Source of the DNA: Turbatrix aceti
Taxonomy: Eukaryota > Nematoda > Chromadorea > Rhabditida > Panagrolaimidae
Length of the DNA: 64,000 nucleotides
Direction: 5' to 3'
Assembly (NCBI GenBank): GCA_963969345.1
Contig: OZ017770.1
Span: forward strand, 3,853,246-3,917,245
A model generated the notes under the pieces. The model was not told the origin of the DNA and ran no database searches. It saw nothing but the letters and a program-made list of their open reading frames with translations. Numbering within the stretch: the stretch's first letter is position 1; each line of letters starts with the position of its first letter. Below are positions 45,025-57,748 of this stretch, in pieces. The translations under genes were made by a program, and so were the position numbers.

Positions 45025-47188
45025 TCAACCCAACGTCGTCGAAAGCATGGAAAGACAACACCGTCCAGTTGTCCGACGGCGTAGCCTTTTCTGCCGTTGT
45101 TGCACTTCCAGCAACTGCATTTTCATCTTGTTGTGCACCATGTTGACTTTCTCCATCGCAACCTCGTCCTTGTATTCACGAAGAAGAACGGCAGATACCT
45201 GGAGGCAGCCACCGCTTACGTATCGAATAAAGTGATCATCGGCCACGGAGCCTACTGCGAATACCCTTGGCTCGCCTTCGCATCGATAGTCGGCATTAAT
45301 TTCCACGGGAAATGAGGCCATGCTTAGATCAGCTCGTCTGCCAATGCACACCACCAAAACGTTGCAGGCAAGTTCCACGGTACCTTGAGCAGACTGCACG
45401 GTAACCGATTCCTTCTCTACGGAAATGACGTTGGAGTTGAAAAACGATTGATAAAGTGAATGCGTTTTCTTTCCGGTCATCAGGTTGTAGACCCTTGAAT
45501 ATTCCGGGAAGTAAGCAGAATTCAATTTAGCCAGTGTTCCGTCTAAAAAGGAAATGTGTTAATTAAAAGAAAATTACAAAAAAACAAAATTTAAAAAATA
45601 AAGAATAATTTTTACTCAAAGGCCGGACCTTACATTTCAGATCAGAAGCTCGTCGTCGGATAACGTGTTTGACAGGTAAGCCAAGTTGGAGTGCATGGTT
45701 AACCGCATCGGCAGCAGAAATGCCATCGCCAACTACCACGACGCAAAGACGCTGCAGGGATGTTGGTTGCTTGGAATCAATTAACTTTTTCATAGATGCG
45801 ACATCGTAAACCACGTTGTAACTTTCCTCTTCTCCGGCGACGTTGAGATGCTTGAGGTAACTCCTGCCACAAGCCAAAACAACTTTTCGGCAAGTGATAC
45901 TAAATGAAGCACCATTGCGAGTTCCTTCGACAACAAAGTAATCGTTTCCTTTTGTTCCTTGCATCTTCTGAAAAAAAGTATTTATGAACGCACAATGGCG
46001 ATGCTACGTCAGATTTTTAGTATGATTGTCATTCTTATTTTTCTTTTGCTGACGGCGCACGGCACAAATACGTGCAAAAAAAGCAAGCAGCTTTTTTGCC
46101 TGCGGGGTATGATGTAGTTTCTATTTTGTGCGACCGCTTACAAAAAAGTGTGTGCGGTTTGTCACTAAAATGTGCTCACAGTAATCTTGAAGATGCGCGT
46201 GTGCGTTTGAATGTTTTTTGTTAGGCAGAGGCGCCGAGCGTATTCCTTCAAGTAGTCTCTCACAACTCCCGCAGGAAGTCGTTGCGCATCAGGATGACCT
46301 TGAAGCCAGGTACCAATGTCAAGAATTGGCAGGTCAAGCCAGGTTGACAGTGATACAGTCACCATCTGAAAGTTAATAGAACTTGTTTTAACAAAGCAAA
46401 GATTGTGAGTCTTGATGTACCTTGTCGTCGTATGCATTCCAAGACCCCCCAATATCGGAGTCGCCCAGAACGACGTGAGGCACGGTATGCTCAGAAATGT
46501 TCACGTAACGCAAACACGAGCCGCCCCCGGGATTGTGCATTAGCATGTCAAAGAGCTGAGTCACTGGCCTCACACTTGGATTCAAAATGTCAGCAAATTC
46601 TTCTTCAAACCATTGCAAATCCTGAAAAAAATGCATTGATCACTTTTTTTTGTTGCTTCATCAGCTGGAATTTTGATTTCATCAGCTGACGGCTGTAAGT
46701 CGATAACCGCTTTGGCATCCATCCTTCATAGTGCGAGCGACAAAAGTATTAAAAAAAGGAAGTACAGCCTAACCTGATCTAGCAGGGATTGCGCTGCGTT
46801 GCGAGAGAGGTGGGAGTGAAGTCGATGATCCGGATATGGATGATTTACGTCGTAGAATGGCTGCCAACCTGACAGAAAAGACGACAAAACAAGACCAGCG
46901 GGTCCATTTCCTATAAATAAATTAATTGTTTGCATCAAATCACACGAAAAAAAGAAACGTGTCAAGCTGAAAGTGTGCACTCAAGTGAGGATCCTGGTCA
47001 CAAAAAGAACAACTATTTCGAAAAAAAAACTATGCGCTATACTTTGTGCACTCACCAATGATGACGACTTCGGTGTCGAGCGCTTCAATGGATTCACAAG
47101 ATCCAGAAAACAGGGTATCGCAGAGAGAAAAGGCGTCTGCAATCCCCGATTCGTGGTGCTGAACTTCGCCGCCGCTCGAAGAATGCAT
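45025..47188 (-). CDS. OSGIN-type FAD-dependent monooxygenase-like protein
   Basis: Six minus-strand exons (47188-47056, 46910-46774, 46621-46421, 46365-46180, 45967-45634, 45542-45025) encode 502 residues. The N-terminal FAD-binding motif is VVIIGNGPAG (residues 41-50). It is followed by the family sequence HPYPDHRL, PHVVLGDSDIGGSW and WLDLPILDIGTWLQ. A second dinucleotide motif, VVVVGDGISAADA, lies in exon 5. This order matches OSGIN1/OSGIN2, oxidative-stress-induced growth inhibitors related to flavin monooxygenases. The C-terminal tail is basic (RQKRLRRRT). A minus-strand TATAAG at 47244-47239 lies about 50 bp upstream of the ATG. Confidence 0.88.
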
Positions 47189-47238
47189 CTGCACGCGGTA
47201 ATGGTGATAAGAGAGTGCGGAAGGGCTTTGTTGCCGCG

Positions 47239-47244
47239 CTTATA
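47239..47244 (-). promoter_or_regulatory. minus-strand TATAAG box
   Basis: TATAAG on the minus strand, 51 bp before the OSGIN-like ATG at 47188. Confidence 0.5.
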
Positions 47245-48606
47245 ACTCGACAAGCTTCTCGAAATTTTTTCGTGGAAGTTTACACCTTAAAGCGGTTACC
47301 GATAACCTGGGGCAATAAAAGAGGGCAGGACACGATGATAACGAGCATAAAGTAGAAAACAATAAAAACATTAGTATTTTTTTGGCAACGAAAACGCATC
47401 AAAAATCAACAGGAAAATACGCTCATGAAAGAAAAAAACAGCAAGCACAAAAGTGGCACATAAAAAAAGACAACCACGGAGTAAAAAAAAGAAGGCCGCG
47501 CTGTTAATAGCAAAGTAGGGGAGGCGAACGCACATTTGAAAAAAACAGAAAATTTAGCCAGCTTGAAGACGAAAGCCGACCCTTGGCCTTTTTTCAACAA
47601 ACATCACATCCTGCAGGCAAGGATAAAAAAGAGATTTTTTTGCACTTGTTCCGATATTATTTACGCGTCAAAAAAGTGTGTGAGCTGTTAACTGCCTAAC
47701 AGCCCTGCAGGGGGGATATGGATATGTCAGAGACAATGCATCGCACGCACATCACGAAAATTTAGCAAGAAACAAGCTCAAATGTAAAATTCGGTTATAT
47801 ACGCAGCCCCAAAAAACACAGCAGCCATAAACAGGTGATCCTCTCGCTCCTCTTCCCCCTCGACACAGAAGACCATCGCGTCCTCTGGCAGACTCATCAC
47901 TCCTCTTTTGAGGAGGAGTAAACGCGAGAGAGGAAAAACCACAGACAGCACCGCAAGCAAAAGAAACAAACGTTTTGCCTCCCTCCGCCTATGATTTTGG
48001 GACGCGCGAGAGACCCATGCTAACACCACCAGCGATCCTGATGGTCACCTGGCTAGCCGAAGGACATCGATTTGCAAATGGACAATGAATGCATTGCCTC
48101 TGTCATCGAAAAGCAGACGGACAACTACGATGAAAAAAGGAAATGCAATGGGGAAGGTTAGGCAGTGCAATAAATCACACAGTGTAATAAAGTAAGGTAA
48201 CCCGAGATGATTAACCCTAATTTTCAATTCAAACATGGTAAAGGTTGTTCAGACAAAGAGCAATTAACATGCAAATGCCGGCAGTAGTAGCGTGTAAATT
48301 AATTGTTTAATTAGTGGTTTCTTAATTAAATAGCACCGCTTTAACGCCACCAAAGAACACATATTGGCAGGAAACCTATTAGGTAAGCAAAAATAGGCAA
48401 GCAATGAAGCCAGGCCAAAGAAAAAAAAACAATAAGATTATGTAAAAGTTGCAATATCAGCATAAAATGCCTTATCGCAACTCTGACGTCGTCAACATAT
48501 ATTTGGTGCATCGTATCGTTTATTAGTTGCAAAAAATCAAAAAAATAGCCAATCGTAATGTGAAAACAAATTCCCAGAATGTAAAATCGTTGGAATATGT
48601 GTAAAC
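47245..48606. other. intergenic, A-rich
   Basis: About 1.36 kb with many A runs on the plus strand. No gene recognised. A minus-strand poly(A) signal (TTTATT at 48519-48524) fits the SNF5 gene. Confidence 0.45.
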
Positions 48607-49962
48607 TTATAAACCACCATACGGGTTGGAGTATACGAGACGTCGCATTCTTCGTGTGTTGCGATCCTGATCACGCATCTTTTTCTCAAGTTCAGCTTCA
48701 GTTAGAACCTCCACCTGAGGGCAGTACATTTCGAGTTCCAGGGGATTGCGACGAGGAGGGAAGTTGGCAGGCACGGGAGTTTCGCTGAATGCAAACGTGC
48801 GCATGTTGTACTCAATGTTACCTAAAAAACAGAAAATCTATAACCGCGCTTCATAAACTGAAAAAAAACCTCTGATAGCATAGGCAATGACATTCTCAAA
48901 TTCACCCCCAAGCCCGCATTCGGAAGCCGTTTTTTTGGCAAATTGCTCAGGCGTGAGACTCGTATTCGTAACGTCCCATTCGAACTGATCGGCCAGCGCT
49001 TCGTTGCCAACCTGAGCGTTCACTTTGATGAGAATGCGCATGTCCTGTCCTTCCTCAATGACCGGAGGAGGCATGTGTGCGTCGAGTTGCTGACGAATGG
49101 CCTGGGCAATGATATGTATTCCGGTAGCGGAATTGAGATCGAGATCGTCGCAGAACACCTCGGCTAACACCTCCGGTGTGATTCGTTTTTCATTGAGATT
49201 GTATGTAAAGACTTCGCGGAGTCGCTTGTTGTCTACTTCGAGATCGAGACGAATGGGCACCAATTCATCGCCATCGGTGCTTTCATTTGGTCTGGATAAG
49301 ATGTCTATCAGGGCTTCACGGTGTCTGCGCCCACGGCCGGCAGCAGCTGGCATGGCACAGGGTATGGCTTCGAGGTGGTGGGTGCCGCTCACGATCTGCA
49401 TCTGAATGGGATTGCTAGCCGTGGCCTTGGGCTTGGTGATGAGCTCGTCCAGCATGACTTCCTCCTCTTTGATTACATTTTGATCGTCGTTCATGGATAG
49501 AAAGCGCTCGATTCGTCCTGCGAAGATGTCATCCGCATCCTGAGCTTTGATGAGTTTCATTTTGGGATGATACAGCTCGTTGTCAAACTTTGTCTTCCTG
49601 ATGAGTTCCTGCTCCTCGCGCGTGGGAACACGTATTGTAAGACGGGGATAAGTCTTGATCAGTGAAGTGCGAAAAAGCTTGAGATAGCAACTGACTTCGA
49701 AGGCGTTGTAGTACATTTCGTTATTAAACATAAACGGTTTTGGTCTATTGCCATAAAAATTCATAGACGCGTCACTTGATTCATCGTCGGATTTATCTGT
49801 AGCCGACCCCGAGTCCTCCATAAAGGTATCCTCGTTGTCGTCACTGCCATACGCAACCAGGGCACCGTTTTGCAAAACAGCCGGAGCTATTTTTACATCG
49901 GATTTGGTACTATTCTGCAACTTGCGTCCAGTACCGGCGCCGGTTGACGGCTTTTGTTCCAT
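48607..49962 (-). CDS. snfc-5: SWI/SNF core subunit SNF5/SMARCB1
   Basis: Exons 49962-48870 and 48821-48607 encode 435 residues. The N-terminal acidic region (VAYGSDDNEDTF) precedes the winged-helix-like segment RPKPFMFNNEMYYNAFEVSC. Two SNF5 repeats follow: one from LVPIRLDLEVDNKRLREVFT, the other from MRILIKVNAQVGNEALADQF to ASECGLGGEFENVIAYAIRG. The C-terminus has the coiled, basic RDQDRNTRRMRRL tail. SNF5 is a core subunit of BAF-type chromatin remodellers in the nucleus. The protein is about fifty residues longer than typical orthologues because of the acidic N-terminal extension. The ATG lies five bases after a TTTTGTTAG acceptor. Confidence 0.93.
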
Positions 49963-50216
49963 CACGTCTAACAAAATAACCTGAAGACTTGTTTGTGACA
50001 GCACTTCTTCAGTTGGCAAATATGGTCCGGCAAGAGGCGTAAAACAGAAGAATGCAAAAAACATCGATCGCAAAAGCAGCTCACAATAATAAAAAAAATA
50101 CGCACCGCGCGACACGCTCAACAAAGTCAGATTTAGTCGTTGTTCTGTGTATTCACACTGGGAGTGTAAGATCGCAAAAGAAAGAGAAGTTCGTAAACCA
50201 GTAATCATCCGGAAAA

Positions 50217-50658
50217 ATGAGACAACGATTCCAGAAAAACGCCAAACATGATGGCGTGTCGGGTCAATACATCGAAAAAAGTTGGAGCTCAGCAACCAAC
50301 GGCAATTACACCTCTGTTGCCGTGCGTTTCATGCGCCGTGGTCGTCCAGACGAATCGATCAATGAACAAACAGCAGCGAGCAATGTGCCCATGCCGAAAC
50401 ACATCGACGGCACATCTTCTCGACTGGAGAGATTTGAGTAAGAAAACAATTCGCGACCCGAAGCGCGCGCATCCAACTCTCGTAGCGATTTTGTTTTCTT
50501 GATTTTCTTCAACGTGGATTTGACAACTATTCCACGCAAGATTGCCGGGTCTATGCTGGGTAGTGTTAACGTTTGCATTATTCTGGATTGTTTACTTCCC
50601 AATTGATCACGATGAATTGGACAAGACGAGCGCTCAGTACCGTGAAGACAACCATTGA
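50217..50658 (+). CDS. small single-pass membrane protein overlapping the next gene
   Basis: Exons 50217-50437 and 50541-50658 join to 112 residues: a soluble, basic, Ser/Thr-rich N-terminal part, a hydrophobic helix (LCWVVLTFALFWIVYF, about residues 78-93) and a polar tail ending REDNH. The donor (TTTGA/GTAAGA) is strong, while the acceptor (CACGCAAG) lacks a pyrimidine tract. The last 47 bases overlap, in another frame, the first exon of the coiled-coil gene starting at 50612. The helix appears only when the splice is made, which supports the model. The family is not recognised. Confidence 0.5.
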
Positions 50659-53149
50659 TTCCGTCCTTGAAATCGACGACGAAGAAGAAGAGGAAGACAT
50701 CCATGAAGAGCCCAGCACGTACGATCAACCGGTAAACTCGTTTCCCAATGGTTCCAAGGAACGCTGGATCTGGGATGAACCGTCACAGGTGAATTGGTTT
50801 TCATTTCTAATCACATGACAATTATAATGCTCGTTTTTTTAGACTGAATCAGTCGTTGTATCCGAACCCAATCCAATTCGTGATTCTCATTCCCCCTCGG
50901 ATGGTGGTATCGTGTTGGAATCTCTTGTCTCTGACAATCACCAGAATCACTTTACTGACGACGAAGCTGCTTCCAAGAATTCCGATGGCAAGAAAACGCC
51001 TTCTCCCAACGGCAAAGGGGATCTTGCCCAGCAGCTGCTTCAAATGGTCTGTTTTTTGTGTCTCAACCATTGGTTTTTATTCAATTGTTTTAGGAGCACG
51101 AGTTTCACAAAAATGCCGACGTGGATACCGTTTCATCCAGTGATTACGTAGTGTTGAAAGACGTCGACACAGAGTTAGTTTTTATGATTTGAAAAAGTCT
51201 AATTTAATTGCCGGTTGCAGAACCGTGGCCAGTGAGCGACATTCCGTGCTTTCCAAACTTCCACATATTTCCGGAGATCCCGAAGAAGTGGCCCGCAAGT
51301 TGCAATCTAATAACGAGTATCTTCAATCGCGTGTAAACGATCTCAGTGCCACAAATTCGTCTCTTTTAAACCAAGTAGCCTTACTCAAGAAACAAAATAC
51401 AGCTCTTAATTCCGAGTGAGTTCTAATTCTGTTTTCTTCCACTCAAAATGTTTTTTTTCCAGATTAAATAATACTAAACATAAATTAAATGAAAAGTCAA
51501 CCGAGTATGAAGATCTGGTGGAGGAAGGCAAACGCCTGTCTAAAAAGCTACACGATTTTACGGTAGAAGCTAAGAAGCTGCAGAAGACAAACGCCGAGTT
51601 GGTGGAGCAAGCCGAAACTGCCAAGGTAACCGAAGGCGAGAAACAGTCGATGGAAAACCAGATTCAGAAGCTGGAAGCCATGGTTGAGACTCTTACAAGT
51701 TCGTTTGGGGTGCCTCACAGTTTTTTCTGTTCATGTATATTTTTTCAGAGGATCGCGATCGTATCAGTTTGGAATTTGACAGCGTCAATGACGAGCTCAA
51801 TCGCCTGAACAGTGAGAAGGAGTACTGCGACACTCAATACAATGACGTGGTCAATACGTCAAAGGAAACGGTTGAAAAGCTCCAGATTCAGGTGCAGGAG
51901 CTTGAATCCAAACTAGCGCATATTACGGATATGAATAATCGGTACAAATCGTCTTTCGAACAACAGTCCATAAAAATGAAAGCTGCTCACCTGGAGAAAG
52001 AAAACGCTCTCCACGAGTATACCAGGATCAAGGGTCTCGCTGACCTCTACAAGAAGCGCTTCGAGGAAAATGAGCTGGTGGTGCAGGATTTGATGCTGAA
52101 GCTTCGCAACGATGCTGTCAAGATATCCGATGCTATCAATCCGATTTTCCAGAAGCTCCACCACCTCCACGAAGACCTGAGGCGTTCAATCAACGAATCC
52201 ATGATCCTCAAGCAAACGTGCATCGAGTTTTTTGGAAAGGCATCGAAGGAGTTCGCTGTACGTTGTGAGTACATTCGTCATCTGGTCTACAAGTCCATCG
52301 AAATCGAGCACCATGTTTGTTTTTTCAATTATGATATTCACAAATTCTGATATACGGGCTTTAGAACTTCAAAACCATGTGCACGAAGGACCAGGTGGAC
52401 GAATACACCGCGAAGATCGCCACTGTTCAGGAATCACTTGATGCCGCTGTTCAGACTATTGTCAGTTTGAAATCAACAAACTCAAACCTCACAAACAAAA
52501 TTTCTGAACTTCTGGCGGAGAAAGCTTCTTTTGTATGTGCTTTTTAAATGATCATTTAAAATCCTGACATTTTACATTGCAGGAAACGCGTTTGGCTGAG
52601 TTTGGCAACGAGCTTCACTCTCAGAATGTTCGAATTGGTCAGCTTACTCGGCAAGAGCAGGTTAGACACCGTTTTTTGCTAGAACAATTTTTTTACAAAT
52701 TTTTTTTAGCAACAACAAAAGGAAGAAATTAAGATTACGCGGGCTGAATCAGTTGCTGAATCCCTGGATCAGTTTGAATATCGATCGGAGAAAGTATACG
52801 GACTCATGGCCGAAGTTTCGATGTGGAAGAAAAATTGTGAACGTAATGATAATCTCATTTCGGAGTTGCGAGGCGAGCTGGAAGCTTGTCGTACGGAACT
52901 CAAGCTTTCGGTCGAAAAAGCCAGTGCTGCATACGAGGCATGTTTACATTTTTTCTACTTTATTTTGTTCAAATTTATGTTTTTCTCTGTTGACTTCAGG
53001 AAATGCAACAAAAGTACGACGAGGCATTATGCGGTTACGGTCGAACGCTCGAGGAAAATTCTGAACTTCAACACAGCTTAGAAGTCGCGCGCGATCTCAT
53101 CCACATGCAAGCCGAAATGATCGCAAAAAATTCGGAGGAAGGTGATTAA
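50612..53149 (+). CDS. long coiled-coil protein, golgin-like
   Basis: Ten exons (50612-50788, 50843-51046, 51094-51173, 51221-51415, 51463-51698, 51749-52314, 52365-52532, 52583-52660, 52710-52937, 53000-53149) encode 693 residues. The N-terminus has a short amphipathic region then an acidic run (EIDDEEEEED) and a WIWDEP motif. From about residue 150 to the C-terminus it is nearly continuous heptad coiled coil, rich in Glu, Lys and Leu. The layout recalls golgins with a lipid-sensing N-terminus, but no GRIP or GRAB motif is seen, so the family is unsure. Exon 6 must run through the GTGAGT at 52265 to 52314, because splicing at 52265 creates a stop. Intron 9 begins with GC. AATAAA is at 53317. 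Confidence 0.75.
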
Positions 53150-56100
53150 CTGACGCAATCACAGGGTTATTGATACTTTGTTCGGTCTGAGGATTTGATT
53201 TCTATTCAATGAACATATCACGGTTGAATGACGGAAGTGGGGAATCGAGGAGGAGGACGGGGACACGGCGGGGGTTGTGATGTGTTTTTTTGTGATTGAT
53301 CGCTTACGTTTTGGCCAATAAAAACTACAGTCACGGTCGTCCAATTTACGGTTCAGTGCGATCTCGCTACCGACTATTTGTTCATTTTATGACAAGTTTT
53401 AATAGTTTTGAGCAAAAACTGCGTAGGCTACTATTTGATTGTTGCAATTGAATTTTAATAGAACTGTGCTTTTTTACCATCTAGCAAATTGCTGTTCCCG
53501 TAATTTTTTATGTTTTTGAGACGTACGGAAAAAGAAGTCACCGCCAAAGAGGTCGGTAATGCACACAGATGGTTTGCACTGATAGATTCTCGGTCAAGGA
53601 CAGAAAACGACATTGTTGAGTCTCAGAAGCTACGGTTGACGCGTCTCCATTTTTGCGCGCTTTGCGATCGTTGTGATAACGAAGTGTCGTCGAGTAACAC
53701 GGTTACGTATAATGGCCGATCCATTTGACTCTCGCCTCTTCTCGTTGTAAAAAAGAAACGGAAAGTGTCGACAACATCTATTTGGTCTTGTGAAAATTGA
53801 ATCGCCGTACGGATATGCCCGTTACGCAATCTATCAGCGATCAGACATCTTACGGAGCAAAGAGTCAAAACATTAACAACAATGCGAAGTCTGACAGTTT
53901 GTGCACAGAACGCACTACAATAGTGCCTTCATGTGCAATAAAAATGAAAAAGCAGCGAAAAACAAGTTTTTGCGTCTGTGTAATATTCACTTGAAAATGT
54001 AAAGCATTCCGGTGTTCATAACAATCTTGACATGATACGGATAAATGCAGACAGTATTTGTTTGTCGATGAGGATCCACGACAAAACACTTGTCAGTTGT
54101 TGACCACAAAGCGGTTCTACTGACTACAAAAAAAATCAAAAATATTTTTGATCGAACCACTAATTTGCAATCGAATCGTGGCAGTCAAAATCTCTATTTT
54201 GACACAAAAATTGTTTATCTTTCGGTGTGAAAATGTTTTTTTAATGCATGGACCTTTAATTACATTTTCCTCATACAAATACAAAAAAAAAACACTTTTG
54301 AGTGACCACAACAGACGACAGGTATGCTTTTCGGCGTTTTCTAAGATTTATTTCTTTCACATTTTTGTCCCTACATTATGCATTTTTTCTTCTATTTGTA
54401 TTTTCAAACTTTTCAACTTTTTCATTTCAAAAGCAAATGGACCGAGTGGTATCAACGAACGCTTGTCTATTCATCCACCTTTTAAGTACTGACTTTTTTA
54501 GTAGCACTTTTCTCATTCTCCCATCTCCATCACCACGACACACACCATCACCGCCACCACCGCCAGACAACAATCGAGACCCACAAAATTTATTCAATTT
54601 ATTTTTCACACAGACCATCGTAAATTATTCCTGACGGTCAAAAATGTAGATATAGGGATAAACCCAAGTCACTTCATGCATATATCTTTTCTTTTATTCT
54701 TTTATCCGATCAGTCTGTGCAATGGTTGTCTTTTCTTGCGATCACGACGACTTTCTACAATACACCGGAAGCAAGTGTTTCCGATATCTTTTGTTCGCAA
54801 ATCGAACGTGTTGTAAACCATGCACAGTTTTTTTCTTTTTTTCCATTATTCAATCATTATTGTTGAGCAACAGGGCAAAGTCATAATTATTGTACCGATT
54901 TGAAATGTGCGGACACGGACGCCCACAACACAACTTTGACAAACCATCGACACTAACTTAAATGCATAATAAAAAAAAAGTTACTGTTAACCCTGACCAA
55001 AGGAAAAACCTGACGTACACGATATGCGCACCCCCTCTCAAATACACATCACCGAAATAAAGGGCTTCTACCGCCGGGTACAATAGATGTCTTACTTTAT
55101 CTTTGTGTAGTTGTCAGCGACGCGGTGTTGTGACGCCACCATCACTCAAGTATCTCGCTATGATCCGGATTGAATTTAAAAGCTTTCTTAGATTGTAATG
55201 ATGACAATCGAACAAGTATCTGTCTGAATTCGTAAATTTCATTGTTCATTGATCAACTTTCTTTAAAATCTGATTTCACAAAAATATCTCTTTAATCTTT
55301 AATGTAGAAATTATGAATCAGTGCGTTTGCACTCCAATAATAAAGATTTCCAATAACTAAATCTGTAGTCTGTATTCGTGTGTGTGTCAACCCGATCGAA
55401 CTACGAGACGCCAAAAATTGTCGTCTAGTCATCTTTTTAACCCATCACACCCAAGCAAGGAAACCACTTTCCAGAATAGGTTTTCGTTGTGTCGTTCTTT
55501 GCCTGTTATGGAATTTAGGTTGTCATGTGAGATTACAACGCAGCCTGATTAATTAGTGGATATACTAGCTAACGTCATGTGAGATCAGTAGTCAGGCCCT
55601 GGCAGGCAGGACTATGATCGACTACCGATGATATGCCAGGGGTCGATATTCCCTGATCCATTTTCATCTGTCCGATTTGTTTCCTGTCATTCTTTACTGA
55701 CGGCAGCGGCGCAGCGTCCGCTAATTAGCAAATAGCCGTCACCGGCGAGTCAAGCAAGATTTGTATTATCCAAAGTCGGAGCGACCGTCGATGACTTTAC
55801 AGGTAGGCGGAGTTATTGTATTTGGTAGCGTTAAATGTGTTGATGGTAACCTTGAACCCTATTTCACGCTTGTTTCTTGTCCGACGCAACCAATACCTCT
55901 TCGTTTATACTGGTGACGACCCATCCTGCGACGCCGATGACGACACGCACAATTCTATGCTGCAAAATTGTAAAGGGGGTTTTTAGACTTAAAACACGTC
56001 GCCACTTTTTGCGAATGTGACACCCTGTCCATCGAACATTCGTCTTGACGTCGAACCTTAGAATTGTTCAGATTAAAGACAACTATCAAGAAGGACAGTC

Positions 56101-57682
56101 AAGGGTTATGCTCTAGTTTAAATCAAAAGTGCAGTCGCATATGCAGATTGCATCGGTTTTTATTCATTTACTAGTCCCGACCGGTGACACCTTTTTGTGA
56201 TACCTATTACCCCCAAAGAGTCTCAACGTTTTTTTACAACCAGTGTCCACATGCAAGGACGACCGTTGTAGACACCCGATTGATCTGTATCCTCTTCACA
56301 AGGGTCCTTTCCAAGGGGTCCAAAGAAGACGCCTCGCATCACCGTCACCATCGGAAGAGTTTTTTTCTATTAAGATTTTTTTTGTCCCAACAACCAAACT
56401 GTTGTATCTTGACTTTTTGACTTGGGGGTTTTGACCGCGTTAGAAAAATCACAGCGGTCAGTCCAATCATCCTAAACCTGCTGTTTTGGGGTGATATAGC
56501 TTTTCATCAGGGTGATTTAGGTAATAGTCTTGTTTACACGCTTTTAGACAAAAACAAGTTAATAGTGTTCCAAAAAGCACACTTTTTTTTGTCTCGTTAC
56601 GCAACCTAAAGCAACTACTAGTACACGTACGCATCGATTCCCAACCTGAAATTGGGTCATCACATAAATTTTTCAACATTATTCGCGTTGACCTTGTGTG
56701 TGTGCCGGCAGACTGGTAGCGGCCCTGGCAGCCATCCGTTCGATTGAGTTGAGACACACTGTTTGACGGCCCTTTTTGACAATGCGCGTGTGGCGATTTG
56801 GTAGTCGTCGGTCGAGAGAGTTGAGTTCACGCGAACAATGTTGAAATGATGAAAAAACTTTTACCATCAATATTAACTCATGTTTGACTCTTATACACGC
56901 TCTCCTTTTTTTAGATAGGGTAAGACCGTTTTTCGGTTCGATGATCAGTGTTCATTCTGGTCACAACCGTTTGCAGTCTACCAGCTGTCATAAAGGGTCG
57001 TCGGCCGGTCTCACGCTTTCGGTCACGTTATTTTGCCCAATTTTAGTTGATCTTGCAGAGATAATCCGTTTTTCAACAATTTTTTTTTGCACATTCGCCA
57101 AACAAGGAAAAAATCACTGTTTGTTGTTAATATTTGTCTTTTGATGACTTGTGCCTTGTAGATGCGATCTATAAGTATCTAGAGACAAGATCTTTTGCTA
57201 AATGCGTATAACGGTAAGAACAAACTCAACCACTCTCAGTTATTTTCCGTCTTACGATCCATCAGGTGAATGCTGTTAGATTTGGATAAGTGCTCTTCTA
57301 TGTATTCTTTAATAGACAATTCGAACTTTTCCACTGCAAACATTTATTGTTCACCCGAAACACCAAAATTTGTCATGCTTTTTTTGCCCAGGACATGTTT
57401 GACTAGTTACGTATGTGTTCAGGTATGTTTTCCCCGTGTTCATTTTTTTGGGGTCTCCGAGGATTCGAGTGTTATCGTCGCGCGAGCAATAAACGTTTTT
57501 TTTTATTGTTTTGGTGCCAAAAACGACTACAATGATCGCTCATTTTTTTTCAGCCACAACATTTGCGTTTGCCATTTTGTGCAGTGTCGATCAAGCTACC
57601 ATCGACAACGGCCAAGAAAAGATTTTGAGATTCGCTGTGCCTTGACGTAAACATCAACGACTACTTACTCTCCGGGAGTAAG
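53150..57682. other. gene-poor stretch, no gene recognised
   Basis: About 4.5 kb with many short frames but no recognisable domain or consistent exon chain. It is less dominated by long A/T runs than other spacers here. It may contain distant control sequence of the fatty acid synthase gene. Confidence 0.4.
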
Positions 57683-57748
57683 ATGGATAGCGATAGCCGA
57701 CAATCGGAAGAACTTTCCTCCGGATGGGAGCGTGTCTCGAATTCCATC
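57683..57748 (+). CDS. possible first coding exon of fatty acid synthase
   Basis: ATG at 57683 opens a 22-codon frame (MDSDSRQSEELSSGWERVSN and two more residues) ending at a GTACGT donor at 57749. It would join in phase 0 to the acceptor at 60385-60387, adding SNES before the ATG at 60400. The intron would be 2.6 kb. The alternative is that translation starts at 60400 and this frame is chance. Confidence 0.4.

Noticed and set aside
52265..52364. Donor GTGAGT at 52265 in the coiled-coil gene
   Set aside because: Joining it to the acceptor at 52364 makes an immediate stop; the donor at 52315 keeps the frame.
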